Shown piece after piece: positions 36,650 to 44,870 of a stretch of 64,000 bases of DNA; position 1 is the stretch's first letter; each line of letters opens with the position of its first letter. The DNA is from Pseudoalteromonas sp. CO133X (GTDB lineage: Bacteria > Pseudomonadota > Gammaproteobacteria > Enterobacterales > Alteromonadaceae). Where the stretch lies: the NCBI GenBank assembly GCA_004208945.1, contig SGPE01000023.1, positions 62,001 to 126,000 on the forward strand, written 5' to 3'. The notes under the pieces are model-generated. The model worked only from the letters and a program-made list of their open reading frames with translations, ran no database searches and was not told the DNA's origin. A program made the position numbers and the translations under genes.

Positions 36650-36713
36650 TTGCTTTTTAGTTTTTTTTATCTATAATCATTAAGAATTAGGTACTTGTTA
36701 ACTGTTTTATAAT
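36650..36713 (+). promoter_or_regulatory. Candidate promoters of the motY-lafK-fliEFGHIJ operon
   Basis: TTGCTT (36650-36655), 16 bases, TATAAT (36672-36677) would start RNA about 50 bases before the riboswitch. A second TATAAT (36708-36713), in the loop of a taactgtt/aacagtta hairpin, would start it right at the aptamer edge, but has only a poor -35. Sequence match only. Confidence 0.35.
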
Positions 36714-36735
36714 AACAGTTACTTAGTTGGAAACA

Positions 36736-36832
36736 CTAAGACAATTAAATGGCAAACTACGCCGAAAGGGTAGGACGCAAAGCTTCCAGTCTAAAACCGC
36801 AAGGTCATGATAGTGGGGTTACATTAACTTAG
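36736..36832 (+). ncRNA. Cyclic-di-GMP-I (GEMM) riboswitch
   Basis: The aptamer core runs 36751-36823 and matches the c-di-GMP-I class almost base for base: GGCAAAC, a stem closed by a GAAA tetraloop (36764-36767), GGACGCAAAGC, a receptor-like CTAAA, a second hairpin (acc-gcaa-ggt), and GGGGTTAC. The three ligand-contacting bases of the V. cholerae Vc2 aptamer map to G20 at 36752, A47 at 36780 and C92 at 36822, all conserved. G at position 20 fits c-di-GMP rather than 3',3'-cGAMP. Outer stem P1 can form from ctaag (36736-36740) and cttag (36828-36832). The motY start is 92 bases downstream, so it lies in the leader of motY-lafK-fliEFGHIJ. No clear U-run terminator follows (only gcct-cttc-aggc near 36847-36858), so ON/OFF logic and mechanism cannot be read. 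Confidence 0.92.
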
Positions 36833-36924
36833 CGGCACGTCTATTCGCCTCTTCAGGCAATTTGTTCCGCTTATTATACACGTTAAAGCTCTTAATTGGG
36901 CTGTTTATGATAATTGGAATACGA

Positions 36925-37809
36925 ATGAATAACTCACATCAGCTTGTTAAGGCAACTTTTTTAATTGTTGTAAGCATTATAACTGCTTATGCATTGCCTG
37001 TGAAAGCTGAACGCGTAATTACCCAAAATTATGAGCAGGCAACATGGTATGTCAGTGGCGATGCTTTTTATTGCCAGCTTAGCCAGAAACTAGATAGTTA
37101 TGCACAATTATCGATTATCAGCGAGCCTTCAGAGCCACAGCATCTGGATTTTAAGTGGCTGTTAACTGAGCGTGATATCACGGATGTACAGGTATTTGCT
37201 CGTACAGCAGATTGGCAAGATAAACGAGCGATTGCCCCTTCAATACAATTCTTTTCAGCCAATATTGAGCAGCAACAGGTTACGTTTAACCAAGGTGTTG
37301 CACCTATTTTAAGCGCCATTAAGCAGGGCTACTGGTTAGATACAATCGTCGGGTTTGGTGATGAGCAGCTCAGACTGACTTTTCCTACAACTCATAGCGA
37401 TAACGCGATTGATCAATATCAGCAATGCCGTGAAAAATTAGCGCCTTTGTCTTGGCGACAAGCGAGAGATTATGAAATTAATTTTGACTCAGGAGAGCGT
37501 GTTGTTAAACGTGCCGCAGACCTGAGTTATTTAGAGAAACTAGTTCGTTATATTCAACTCGATCCTAAAGTTAAGAAAGTCATGATTGATGGACATACAG
37601 ACAATGTAGGTTCTCCGCTTGCCAATCGTTTGTTATCGAAAGAAAGAGCAGATGATGTGGCATCCCGACTTATCGAGTACGGGATCGATGCAAAGTTAAT
37701 TGAAATCAGGGCTCACGGAGGACGCTATCCCGTGGCAAGCAATTCAGATTCGAACGGTCAGTCGTCAAATAGACGCGTCTTAATTCGTCTATTTCGTCAA
37801 AAAAGCTAA
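36925..37809 (+). CDS. motY: MotY-like T-ring/stator-stabilising protein, lateral flagellum
   Basis: A 294-residue exported protein. The start at ATG 36925 has GGAAT 5 bases upstream and gives a signal peptide (to about 28, cut near VKA/ERV); a TTG at 36862 would add 21 residues with no support. The N-terminal half (about 29-165) resembles the MotY beta-domain that binds the basal body. The C-terminal half is an OmpA-like peptidoglycan-binding domain (MIDGHTDNVGSPLANRLLSKERADDVASRLI). MotY anchors stators, and lateral loci of Vibrio carry it next to lafK. First gene after the riboswitch. Confidence 0.88.
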   Translation: MNNSHQLVKATFLIVVSIITAYALPVKAERVITQNYEQATWYVSGDAFYCQLSQKLDSYAQLSIISEPSEPQHLDFKWLLTERDITDVQVFARTADWQDKRAIAPSIQFFSANIEQQQVTFNQGVAPILSAIKQGYWLDTIVGFGDEQLRLTFPTTHSDNAIDQYQQCREKLAPLSWRQARDYEINFDSGERVVKRAADLSYLEKLVRYIQLDPKVKKVMIDGHTDNVGSPLANRLLSKERADDVASRLIEYGIDAKLIEIRAHGGRYPVASNSDSNGQSSNRRVLIRLFRQKS

Positions 37810-37824
37810 GGTGTGAGAAGGAAT

Positions 37825-39135
37825 ATGGATCAGAAACATCTACTATGGCTTGCGCCAGAACAACCATCACGTGAAATTGAATTGGCGATCAATGATGAGC
37901 AGTATCAACTTCTGTACACAGATTCGATCCCCGATGCTATTGGTTATTGTTTGAGTTATCAGCCTGAACTGGTATTAATTGATGCTCAACAAGCACAAAT
38001 GAACTTGGTTGACTTGGTAAAACTAGTTAAAAGAACTCATCAAGGTGGACAAATTATCACGCTTGTGGAATCGAACCAAGGTGAGCTTGCTTCACAGTCA
38101 CTTAATAATGGTGCTGTCGACTTTTTACTTAAACCGTTTTTTGCTGATCAACTAAAACTAACCATCCGTAACGCTGATTCTATGAAGCATGGTGTGAGTG
38201 ACTTAATTGCTGTGTCACTGAAATCACAGCAAGTGCTGAGACTTGCCAATCGTGCAGCACAAACATCTGCAAGCGTACTGATTATGGGTGAGTCGGGCAC
38301 AGGTAAAGAAAAGTTAGCTAACTTCATTCATCAATCTTCTCCACGTGCAGATAAGCCATTTATTGCGGTTAACTGCGCAGCTATTCCAGAAAATATGCTG
38401 GAGTCTATGTTATTTGGTTATAACAAAGGTGCATTTACCGGTGCGGTAGCACAGCAAGCGGGTAAGTTTGAGCTTGCAAATGGTGGCACTATTTTACTGG
38501 ATGAGATAACCGAACTGCCTTTAGAGCTGCAAGCCAAATTACTTCGTGTCCTACAGGAGCGAGAGGTTGAGCGATTAGGCAGTCATCAACGCATTAAACT
38601 CGACATTCGTGTGATTGCAGCGTGCAATAAGCCGTTGCGTGAGCAAGTAGAAAAAGGCCTTTTTCGCGAAGACTTATTTTACCGCTTAGATGTATTGCCG
38701 TTAATGTGGCCAGCATTACGTGACCGAAGTGACGATATTTTACCATTAGCAAAGTATTTTATTGCTAAATACGGAGATGAGAAGTTTCACTTTAGTCAAC
38801 AGGCAGAGCAGTTAATGCATAGCTATCACTGGCCAGGTAATGTTCGTGAGCTGGAAAATGTAGTGCAAAGGGCATTAGTGATGGCTCGCGGTGTTGAAAT
38901 TCAAGCGGCAGATCTAAACCTACCCGAAAACGTTAAAGCACTAACGACAACCAGTGCGTCACAGTTAAAACATAGCAAGAAACAAGCTGAATTTGATTAT
39001 ATTTATGATTTACTTAGCCGTTTCAAAGGACACAGAACCCAAACCGCAGAGGCACTCGGTGTGAGTACCCGAGCTCTTCGATACAAAATAGCCGCCATGC
39101 GTGAGTATGGCATGGATATAGACGCAATCGCTTAA
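37825..39135 (+). CDS. lafK: LafK, sigma-54-dependent activator of lateral flagellar genes
   Basis: A 436-residue NtrC-family regulator starting at ATG 37825 (AGAAGG ribosome site); a GTG at 37813 adds four residues. Order: degenerate receiver domain (about 1-115), AAA+ domain with Walker A GESGTGKE (155-162), sigma-54 contact loop GAFTGA (202-207), Walker B GTILLDEI (221-228), and a Fis-type helix-turn-helix at the C-terminus ([20 protein letters not shown]). In the receiver, an aspartate (D53) and lysine (K103) remain, but the N-terminal acidic pair is lost (LAPEQP), so phosphorylation control is doubtful, as for V. parahaemolyticus LafK. It should activate the sigma-54 promoters of this locus. 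Confidence 0.93.
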   Translation: MDQKHLLWLAPEQPSREIELAINDEQYQLLYTDSIPDAIGYCLSYQPELVLIDAQQAQMNLVDLVKLVKRTHQGGQIITLVESNQGELASQSLNNGAVDFLLKPFFADQLKLTIRNADSMKHGVSDLIAVSLKSQQVLRLANRAAQTSASVLIMGESGTGKEKLANFIHQSSPRADKPFIAVNCAAIPENMLESMLFGYNKGAFTGAVAQQAGKFELANGGTILLDEITELPLELQAKLLRVLQEREVERLGSHQRIKLDIRVIAACNKPLREQVEKGLFREDLFYRLDVLPLMWPALRDRSDDILPLAKYFIAKYGDEKFHFSQQAEQLMHSYHWPGNVRELENVVQRALVMARGVEIQAADLNLPENVKALTTTSASQLKHSKKQAEFDYIYDLLSRFKGHRTQTAEALGVSTRALRYKIAAMREYGMDIDAIA

Positions 39136-39151
39136 TTTAAGGAACAGAGTA

Positions 39152-39475
39152 ATGTCACCTATTGAAAGTCAACGCCTTCTGCTTGGAAAAATGACTGATA
39201 TGCAGCAACTAGCTGCGGCCGAGACCATTGCGCCTGCAGCAAGTAAATACCAAGACGCAGCAATTAGTACCGAATTCAAAACAGTTGTTCGCGCTGTTAA
39301 TGAGCAACAAAATATCTCATCGCAAATGATGCATGCGGTAGATACGGGGCAAACAGATGATGTTGTTGGGGCGATGGTCGCCAGTCAAAAAGCGAGCCTA
39401 AGCTTCTCAATGTTAATGGAAGTACGCAATAAACTACTTAATGGCATTGATGATGTCATGCGTATGTCACTGTAG
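39152..39475 (+). CDS. fliE: FliE, MS ring-rod adaptor
   Basis: A 107-residue protein with the conserved FliE C-terminal half (FKTVVRAVNEQQNISSQMMHAVDTGQTDDVVGAMVASQKASLSFSMLMEVRNKLLNGIDDVMRM). It connects the MS ring (FliF) to the rod. It begins 16 bases after lafK and is followed at once by fliF. Confidence 0.95.
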   Translation: MSPIESQRLLLGKMTDMQQLAAAETIAPAASKYQDAAISTEFKTVVRAVNEQQNISSQMMHAVDTGQTDDVVGAMVASQKASLSFSMLMEVRNKLLNGIDDVMRMSL

Positions 39476-39483
39476 AGGTTGTT

Positions 39484-41211
39484 ATGAAAGGCGAATTAAC
39501 TAAAGCTGTACCGCCGATGTCTGGGGAGACAAACCTACGTGAAAAAGTCGTAAACTTCTCAAATAAAATAAACTTTTCAAATAAAAGCCATGATAGAAAT
39601 GTCGCGACAATCGCTTTGTTAGCGACGTTAGTAGCGGCAACTATCGTTGTTATTTTGTGGACATCAGCAAAGAACTACGTGCCGCTCTATGGAAACCAAG
39701 AAAGTTACGATAAAGCCAATATTTTAGAAATATTGGATAAAGAACAAATTGTATTTCGCATTGATAACGACACAGGCAATATTTTAGTTCCTCAAGAAAA
39801 ACTAGCAGACGCACGGATCACTCTAGCGGCACGTGGTATTAAAGCTTCAATGCCTGAGGGCGTTGATAACCTCAGTGCTAAAGTATCGATGGGCACAAGC
39901 CAGTTTATGGAATCGATGCAATATCAACATGCTTTGGAGGGAGAACTTGCCCGCACCATTATTAATATGCAAGGTGTTCGCAATGCGCGAGTACATTTAG
40001 CAATACCAAAGCGTAGCTTATTTATAGGCAGGGAAGAGCAAAAATCAGCTGCATCTGTAATGGTTGATTTAGCGCCAGGGCATGAACTAAAACCTGAACA
40101 AGTAGAAGCTATTATTTCACTTATCATTGGCTCAGTACCTGGTTTAAACCCGCGAGATGTATCAGTAGTCGATCAGCGCGGAAAGTTACTGTCGGGTGAT
40201 TTATTTGATACCACTCCCGTTGGTAAAGAAAGTGATAAGAAGCTCGCTTTTATCGAAAAGGTCGAACGTAACATAGAGCAACGCGCTGAAATTATGTTAC
40301 TGCCTATTTTAGGTGAAGGAAATTTTCGAATTCAGGTTTCAACAGATGTTGATTTTAGCGTTGTTGAAGAAACACGTGAAGCGGTAGACCCACAAGGGGT
40401 GTTAAAGCAAGAATTGGTTAAATCAGATTCTCGACAAGACCAATTTGCCGGTGGTATACCAGGTTCACTGGCTAATCAACCTCCACTGCCAGATCAAGAA
40501 GGTGAAGAGGCTGAAAATGAGCGAGTATCTGAGCGCAGTGAAAGTAGCCGTGAATATGAAAATGGCCGCTCTGTTACCCATACTCGTTTTGAAGTTGGAC
40601 GCTTAAGCTCAATGAGCGTATCTGTACTTGTTAATGAACAAGCAGCTGCCACAGCTGAAGGTTGGAGCCAAGAAGGCCTAAATTCTTTAGGCGAAATGGT
40701 TAAAACAGCCACCGGTTTTAATGAGCAGCGTGGCGATCAGTTCAATATCACCAGTTTTGCATTTGTTGAAGCAAAACCTTTTGTACCGTCTGACGGATTA
40801 CAATGGTGGCAAATGCCTGAAATTCGAGAGTATGCTCGTTACATTTTCGGTACTTTTATTAGCTTAATGCTTATTTTCTTTGCGGTAAGACCGCTGGTAA
40901 ATCATTTGATTAAAGGCAAAACAACAGCTTCACCACCAAGCGAAAATGAGCAAGAAAAATTAGCTGCTGCTAAAAGCGATGCCTATGAAAGACAAAGTAC
41001 ACCTCTGGATGGCGCACTTGAGCGAGATAGCAAAAATGAACAGCCTGAGCAGGAAGGTGAAAATATTGCATTGCCTAAGATAGGCAGTGATTTTGAAGAG
41101 CAAATAGCACACATGCAGTTATTAGCAAGCCGAGAAACCGAGCGTGTAACCTCTGTGATTAAATATTGGGTAGAGCAAGGAGTTGAAGTTGAGTCAAGTA
41201 AATCAAGATAA
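39484..41211 (+). CDS. fliF: FliF, MS-ring protein
   Basis: A 575-residue MS-ring protein with two membrane helices (about 40-62, and 455-478). The periplasmic part has the ring-building motifs (YVPLYGNQESYDKANILEILDKEQIVFRID, GIKASMPEGVDNLSAKVSMGTSQFMESMQYQHALEGELARTI, VRNARVHLAIPKRSLFIG). The cytoplasmic C-terminus (IGSDFEEQIAHMQLLASRETERVTSVIKYWVEQ) binds FliG. Its end overlaps the fliG start. Confidence 0.96.
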   Translation: MKGELTKAVPPMSGETNLREKVVNFSNKINFSNKSHDRNVATIALLATLVAATIVVILWTSAKNYVPLYGNQESYDKANILEILDKEQIVFRIDNDTGNILVPQEKLADARITLAARGIKASMPEGVDNLSAKVSMGTSQFMESMQYQHALEGELARTIINMQGVRNARVHLAIPKRSLFIGREEQKSAASVMVDLAPGHELKPEQVEAIISLIIGSVPGLNPRDVSVVDQRGKLLSGDLFDTTPVGKESDKKLAFIEKVERNIEQRAEIMLLPILGEGNFRIQVSTDVDFSVVEETREAVDPQGVLKQELVKSDSRQDQFAGGIPGSLANQPPLPDQEGEEAENERVSERSESSREYENGRSVTHTRFEVGRLSSMSVSVLVNEQAAATAEGWSQEGLNSLGEMVKTATGFNEQRGDQFNITSFAFVEAKPFVPSDGLQWWQMPEIREYARYIFGTFISLMLIFFAVRPLVNHLIKGKTTASPPSENEQEKLAAAKSDAYERQSTPLDGALERDSKNEQPEQEGENIALPKIGSDFEEQIAHMQLLASRETERVTSVIKYWVEQGVEVESSKSR

Positions 41212-42220
41212 TGTGACAATGTCAGCACCTGCTCGTGCGTCACTCGATAGAGCTGCTATTTTACTGCTCAGTATGGGCGAAGAAAATGCAGCAAGTGTGA
41301 TCCGTAAACTCGGTCGCCGTGAGGTACAGGCAATCTCAGAGCGAATGGCCAGTATTTCTAACATTACAAAAAATGATGTAGCTGACACGCTCACCAGTTT
41401 TTTCGATTGTTACCGTAACGAAAGTGGGGTTAATGGCGCATCAAGGCTGTATCTTGAAAGAGCACTTGATAAAGCCGTTGGACGTAAGCTTGCACGTGGC
41501 ATGTTAGATGATATTTATGGTGGCGCGATGAGTGATGATCTGCGTCGTTTAGAGTGGATCCCACCAGAGCTAATTGTACGTTTCTTAGAGCATGAACATG
41601 TGCAAATGCAAGCGCTGTTTTTAGCGTTTTTACCAGCCGATCAAGCTGCTGCTGTCATTGCATTGTTTCCAGAAGCAAAGCACGAAGACCTGTTATACCG
41701 TATTGCCAGCTTACGAGAAGTCAGTGAGCATGTTATGGATGATATTCGATTAACCATTGAAGCCTGTATTGAATTTGTTGGCAAGCAAGTCGGCTCTCAG
41801 GTAAATGGTGTTGATAAAGTTGCTGATATTATGAGCCGATATAACGGCAATAAAAGCCAAATTATTGAAGTTATTAAAAAGCATGATTTACAAGTGGCAG
41901 ATGCAGTACAAGAGCGTATGTATGACTTTGCCAGCTTATTACTGCAAAGTGATGAGACCCTTTCTCAATTAATGAACGATGTACCTGACGAGCTTTGGTT
42001 GATGGCATTAAAAGGTGCAGATGAAAAAATTGTTGCGCGCCTTTTGGGGGCATTACCAAAACGCTTAGCGCAAGTTTATCAACAGCAGTTAGAAGCAACA
42101 ACATCACAGCCGGTGAGTAAAGTGGATGCTGCACGTCGTGAAATCATGAGCATTGTACGTGATATGAGCAAGCGAGAAGAAATCACTTATCAGCTATACG
42201 AAGAAGAGACCGCGGGTTAA
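41189..42220 (+). CDS. fliG: FliG, motor switch/torque protein
   Basis: A 343-residue rotor protein. The most likely start is the TTG at 41189, six bases after AAGGAG (41177-41182) and overlapping fliF by 23 bases; a later ATG at 41219 (MSAPARAS) lacks a ribosome site. The N-terminal domain (DRAAILLLSMGEENAASVIRKLGRREVQAISERMASI) and the middle motif (EHVQMQALFLAFLPADQAAAVIALFPE) are standard. The C-terminal torque helix is divergent but recognisable (LWLMALKGADEKIVARLLGALPKRLAQVYQQQLEA). Confidence 0.93.
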   Translation: MSQVNQDNVTMSAPARASLDRAAILLLSMGEENAASVIRKLGRREVQAISERMASISNITKNDVADTLTSFFDCYRNESGVNGASRLYLERALDKAVGRKLARGMLDDIYGGAMSDDLRRLEWIPPELIVRFLEHEHVQMQALFLAFLPADQAAAVIALFPEAKHEDLLYRIASLREVSEHVMDDIRLTIEACIEFVGKQVGSQVNGVDKVADIMSRYNGNKSQIIEVIKKHDLQVADAVQERMYDFASLLLQSDETLSQLMNDVPDELWLMALKGADEKIVARLLGALPKRLAQVYQQQLEATTSQPVSKVDAARREIMSIVRDMSKREEITYQLYEEETAG

Positions 42221-42225
42221 GTGCT

Positions 42226-42858
42226 ATGCAAGCTTATCAGTTTCCAACGTTAACAAAAGAACAGCAGCACCAGAGTGTTCAACAGCGTATTGACGCAGCT
42301 GAACAGGCTGCTTGGCAAAAAGGCTTTGATGAGGGATTAAAGCAAGGTCAAGCGGCGCTACAAGCTGATATAGAAAAGCGGGTCTCGCAGCAAGCTGAAC
42401 TATTATTACAAGAGCGTGAACTAGAATTAAAGCAGCAAATGCTGGCACAATTTGATGTGCTAACACAGCAAACAAAACAACAACTTAATCTGCTGTCTAA
42501 TGAAGTACTAAAAGATCTTAGTGTGTTAGTTGCGAAGGTCGCGGAGCAGGTAGTTGCCTGTGAGTTAACTTTGCAGCCTAATTGCTTAATTGATTTAGTC
42601 GAACAGGCCCTCAATTTATTAGCAGGGCGAGATGATGTTAACGAAATTGTTTTTTCTAGCGCTGATGCGGCTCTTTTTGACGATTCAAGCTTTGATAAAA
42701 TACCCCTAACAGTGAGTTTTGAGCCTCAACTTGCAAGTGGCAGCGTAAAGCTTATTTCTAGTGAGCAAAGCCATAGTTTGTCTCTTTCAGAGCGTTTAGA
42801 TGCTGTACTTACTGATATAACGCCAGCCCTTCTTAACGGTCAAGTTATTCATGAGTAA
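42226..42858 (+). CDS. fliH: FliH, export ATPase regulator
   Basis: A 210-residue protein with a Glu/Gln-rich coiled coil (about 15-90, with repeated small residues in EQAAWQKGFDEGLKQGQAALQADIEKR) and a C-terminal V-ATPase E-subunit-like domain (LSNEVLKDLSVLVAKVAEQVVACEL). It regulates FliI and docks it to FliN. The fliI start lies within its final codons (8-base overlap). Confidence 0.88.
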   Translation: MQAYQFPTLTKEQQHQSVQQRIDAAEQAAWQKGFDEGLKQGQAALQADIEKRVSQQAELLLQERELELKQQMLAQFDVLTQQTKQQLNLLSNEVLKDLSVLVAKVAEQVVACELTLQPNCLIDLVEQALNLLAGRDDVNEIVFSSADAALFDDSSFDKIPLTVSFEPQLASGSVKLISSEQSHSLSLSERLDAVLTDITPALLNGQVIHE

Positions 42859-44206
42859 TACTGTGTTATCTCATGTTCTTAGTACTGCGACAAAACAGTT
42901 AACAGCTCCGCCTTTAATTCAAAGTTACGGTCGTCTTGTAAGAGTCAATGGTATGACATTAACAGCTGTCGGCGGGCAGTTTTTAATGGCAAAAAAATAC
43001 CAAGTCGAGAGCATTGATGGTACGTGGAATGATGCTCAAGTGATTGGTTTTGATGATACCAAAGCGTTCTTGATGCTACTAAATAAAGCAGATGGTTTAT
43101 ACGCTGGTGCGAGAGTCAGAGCTGTTGCTGATACACAAGCGATAAAGGTTGATATGTCTTTACTCGGAAGAGTAATTGATGCACAAATGCAACCGATAGA
43201 CGATTTAGGTAACTTAAGTCGTGTTGATTTAGGAGCTGATTGCGTTCTAAAAAAACAACCCTCTTTAAATCCGTTGCAGCGTAAAGGGGTGAGCGAGCCC
43301 TTGGATGTGGGAGTCCGCTCAATAAACGGTCTTTTTACCGTTGGAAAAGGGCAGCGTTTAGGGCTTTTTGCAGGCTCTGGTGTCGGTAAAAGTAAGCTAC
43401 TGGCCATGATGACTCGCTTTACCAGTGCAGACGTTGTAATCGTGTCTTTAGTTGGTGAGCGTGGCTGGGAAGTGAAAGAATTTATAGAGCAAAGTCTTGG
43501 CCCAGAAGGGCTCAAAAAGGCCATCGTAATTGCTTCCCCTGCTGATGATTCACCGCTTTTGCGAGCAAAAGCGGCGGAGTTAAGTCATCAATTGGCTGCT
43601 TTTTATCGCGACCAAGATTTAAATGTTCTGTTATTGATGGACTCTTTAACTCGCTATGCGCAAGCACAGCGAGAAATAGGCCTTGCGGTTGGCGAGTTGC
43701 CTGTCGCTAAGGGGTATCCGCCATCGGTATTTAGTAAGTTGACTCAGTTAGTTGAAAGCTCTGGAAACAGTGAAAAAAGTAAAGGTTCAATGACCGCTAT
43801 CTACACGGTATTAGCAGAAGGGGACGACCAGCAAGATCCGATTGCGGACAATGCGCGGGCTATTTTAGATGGCCACATTGTATTGGACCGAACGCTTGCA
43901 GAAAAAGGTCATTATCCAGCTATTAATATTGGCGCATCTATAAGTCGTGTTATGCCTAACATTGTCTCCTCTGAGCAGCTTGCCTTTTGTTATAAGCTTA
44001 AAAAGCTCTACAGTCGATACCTACAAGTACATGAATTAATACCGCTTGGTGCCTACCAAGCAGGGAAAGATACTGAATTGGATTTAGCTGTACACTTGTA
44101 TCCACAAATAGAAGCATTCTTATGCCAATCATTAAATGAAAAAGCAGACTTTGCGACTACAAATCAACAGCTTTCGCAGTTAATAGGAAAACATGATGCT
44201 AGATAA
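42851..44206 (+). CDS. fliI: FliI, flagellar export ATPase
   Basis: A 451-residue ATPase related to F1 beta. Walker A is GLFAGSGVGKS (171-181). The export-ATPase signatures VIVSLVGERGWEVKEFIEQ, LLLMDSLTRYAQAQREIGLAVGELPVAKGYPPSVFSKL and GSMTAIYTVLAEGDDQQDPIADNARAILDGHIVLDR are intact. It powers unfolding and delivery of export substrates with FliH and FliJ. fliJ starts 14 bases before its stop. Confidence 0.97.
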   Translation: MSNTVLSHVLSTATKQLTAPPLIQSYGRLVRVNGMTLTAVGGQFLMAKKYQVESIDGTWNDAQVIGFDDTKAFLMLLNKADGLYAGARVRAVADTQAIKVDMSLLGRVIDAQMQPIDDLGNLSRVDLGADCVLKKQPSLNPLQRKGVSEPLDVGVRSINGLFTVGKGQRLGLFAGSGVGKSKLLAMMTRFTSADVVIVSLVGERGWEVKEFIEQSLGPEGLKKAIVIASPADDSPLLRAKAAELSHQLAAFYRDQDLNVLLLMDSLTRYAQAQREIGLAVGELPVAKGYPPSVFSKLTQLVESSGNSEKSKGSMTAIYTVLAEGDDQQDPIADNARAILDGHIVLDRTLAEKGHYPAINIGASISRVMPNIVSSEQLAFCYKLKKLYSRYLQVHELIPLGAYQAGKDTELDLAVHLYPQIEAFLCQSLNEKADFATTNQQLSQLIGKHDAR

Positions 44207-44606
44207 GTTTAAAAATATGCAGCAAGAAAAGCTTGATAGCATGCTCTCTGAGCAGGCTGTTTTAAAACAGCAAACCGAGTTAGAACAACAGCGACTTGCC
44301 CAATTAAAGCAATTTATCGACGATATGCAAACAAACAACCAGATGGGTAATGCAATTGGTTTGCAAAATTTAGCAGGCATGAAACACATTCTACATGGGT
44401 TATCGCAGCAGCAGGCCGAACGAGTCACGCAACTACAAGGCGATCAATCACGTCAACAACATGCTTGCATCCAACAACTTTCATTTACGAAGGGGTTAGA
44501 GGGCGTCATTGCTAAAAAAGCACATCAGATCAAGCAAAAACAGGCTCGTCAGCATCAGAATCAACTTGATGAGTTAGTCGCGCATGCAGCCGTTCGTCGT
44601 AGTTAA
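44193..44606 (+). CDS. fliJ: FliJ, export chaperone/central stalk
   Basis: A 137-residue, fully alpha-helical, Gln/Lys-rich coiled-coil protein in the FliJ position, overlapping the end of fliI. FliJ fills the FliI ring and links it to FlhA. Sequence conservation in this family is low, so the call rests on length, coiled coil and place. It is the last flagellar gene of the locus. Weak hairpins follow (44614-44631 and 44647-44670), neither with a good T run. Confidence 0.85.
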   Translation: MMLDKFKNMQQEKLDSMLSEQAVLKQQTELEQQRLAQLKQFIDDMQTNNQMGNAIGLQNLAGMKHILHGLSQQQAERVTQLQGDQSRQQHACIQQLSFTKGLEGVIAKKAHQIKQKQARQHQNQLDELVAHAAVRRS

Positions 44607-44613
44607 AATAACC

Positions 44614-44670
44614 AGCCCTATAAAGAGGGCTAACCTCTCACGTGCCTAGCACTCAGTTTTGATAGTGCTA
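44614..44670 (+). terminator. Two weak hairpins after the flagellar locus
   Basis: agccct/agggct (44614-44619, 44626-44631) and tagcact/agtgcta (44647-44653, 44664-44670). Neither is followed by a T run, so termination here would be inefficient or Rho-dependent and some read-through into the diguanylate cyclase gene is possible. Confidence 0.3.
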
Positions 44671-44870
44671 TAAGTAATTAATTTATAGAAGCTTTGCTCC
44701 TGTTTAAGGTAAAAACAACCTAGCCTTAATGAACAAAAAGGCCGGTATTTTTAATACTTTATTCTTTTTGTTAAGCATTTAGCATGTGAAAAGCTGTATT
44801 ACGCCTTCATTATTAGATATTTGTGTTAAAGTTATTTAGGAATAAGCAATAATAAACGCAAGGCAAAAGT

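Noticed and set aside
36841..36870. gcct-cttc-aggc hairpin as the riboswitch terminator
   Set aside because: A four-base stem without a following T run is too weak to call an intrinsic terminator.
43036..43524. 162-codon open frame antisense to fliI
   Set aside because: It lies wholly inside a strongly conserved gene, has no ribosome site and a non-protein-like composition.
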